Assembly (NCBI GenBank): GCA_910592205.1
Contig: CAJVPJ010000235.1
Location: 1 to 32,999 of the forward strand
Source of the DNA: Paraglomus occultum
Lineage: Eukaryota > Glomeromycota > Glomeromycetes > Paraglomerales > Paraglomeraceae
Reading direction: 5' to 3'
DNA length: 32,999 nt
The position numbers and the translations under genes are program-made. Positions 32,964-32,999 of the stretch are shown piece by piece. The notes under the pieces were generated by a model that was not told the origin of the DNA, searched no databases, and saw only the letters and a program-made list of their open reading frames with translations. Positions within the stretch are counted from its first letter, which is position 1; the number at the start of each line of letters is the position of its first letter.

Positions 32964-32999
32964 CCCCCCCCCAACACCAAAAACACCCACCGTCCCACC
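32891..32999. repeat. Poly-C tract and low-complexity end
   Basis: About 80 nearly pure C residues, broken by single G and A bases, are followed by A/C-only low-complexity sequence up to the window end. This is unlike anything else in the AT-rich window. A glycine-rich minus-strand frame across it is an artefact. It is most likely a read or assembly artefact at a contig end. Confidence 0.75.

Noticed and set aside
32698-32964. Glycine-rich minus-strand protein
   Set aside because: The glycines come from the poly-C tract and the rest is antisense to NAT9 exon 5.

Overview
This is a eukaryotic nuclear window, almost certainly fungal. It is AT-rich, has long non-coding spacers and short GT-AG introns (65-256 nt), and holds genes of fungal type. 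Three features point to an early-diverging fungus, probably Glomeromycotina or a relative: a leucine-rich-repeat protein built from near-identical 28-residue units, a TKL-like kinase of the Rhizophagus expansion type (Cys-rich linkers, W-I-P-Y anchors, HCDLH catalytic loop), and an AKR1-type ankyrin/DHHC acyltransferase. The lineage is an inference, not a measurement.

Layout. 1-6390: a minus-strand, apparently intronless gene for a 907-residue LRR protein (947-3670). Two direct copies of a ~300-350 bp dispersed repeat lie on either side of it (190-542 and 4356-4656). 6391-9820: a complete AKR1-like palmitoyltransferase in nine exons that splice cleanly in phase and give 773 residues. 10231-12689: a TKL-like kinase gene with two degenerate kinase-lobe/zinc-ribbon modules ahead of a recognisable kinase domain. 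It is broken by about four frameshifts and is best read as a pseudogene. 12690-21917: about 9 kb with no firm gene. It holds scattered short open stretches (one near 15.1-15.7 kb shows exon-like signals), a short inverted repeat and a local duplication. 21918-23624: a two-exon bZIP transcription factor with a long Gln/Pro/His-rich N-terminus. 23625-30926: mostly non-coding, with microsatellites and a perfect 12-bp hairpin. 30927-31739: a candidate three-exon gene for a ~190-residue protein with one membrane segment, not recognised. 31784-32836: an N-acetyltransferase 9 (NAT9-like) gene in five exons. 32891-32999: a long poly-C tract ending in low-complexity sequence, probably a contig-end artefact.

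The genes do not form a pathway. AKR1, bZIP and NAT9 look like conserved housekeeping or regulatory genes. The LRR and kinase genes look like members of expanded, fast-evolving families. The most unusual material is the homogenised 29-unit LRR array between two repeat copies, and the decayed kinase with its repeated pseudokinase/zinc-ribbon front end.
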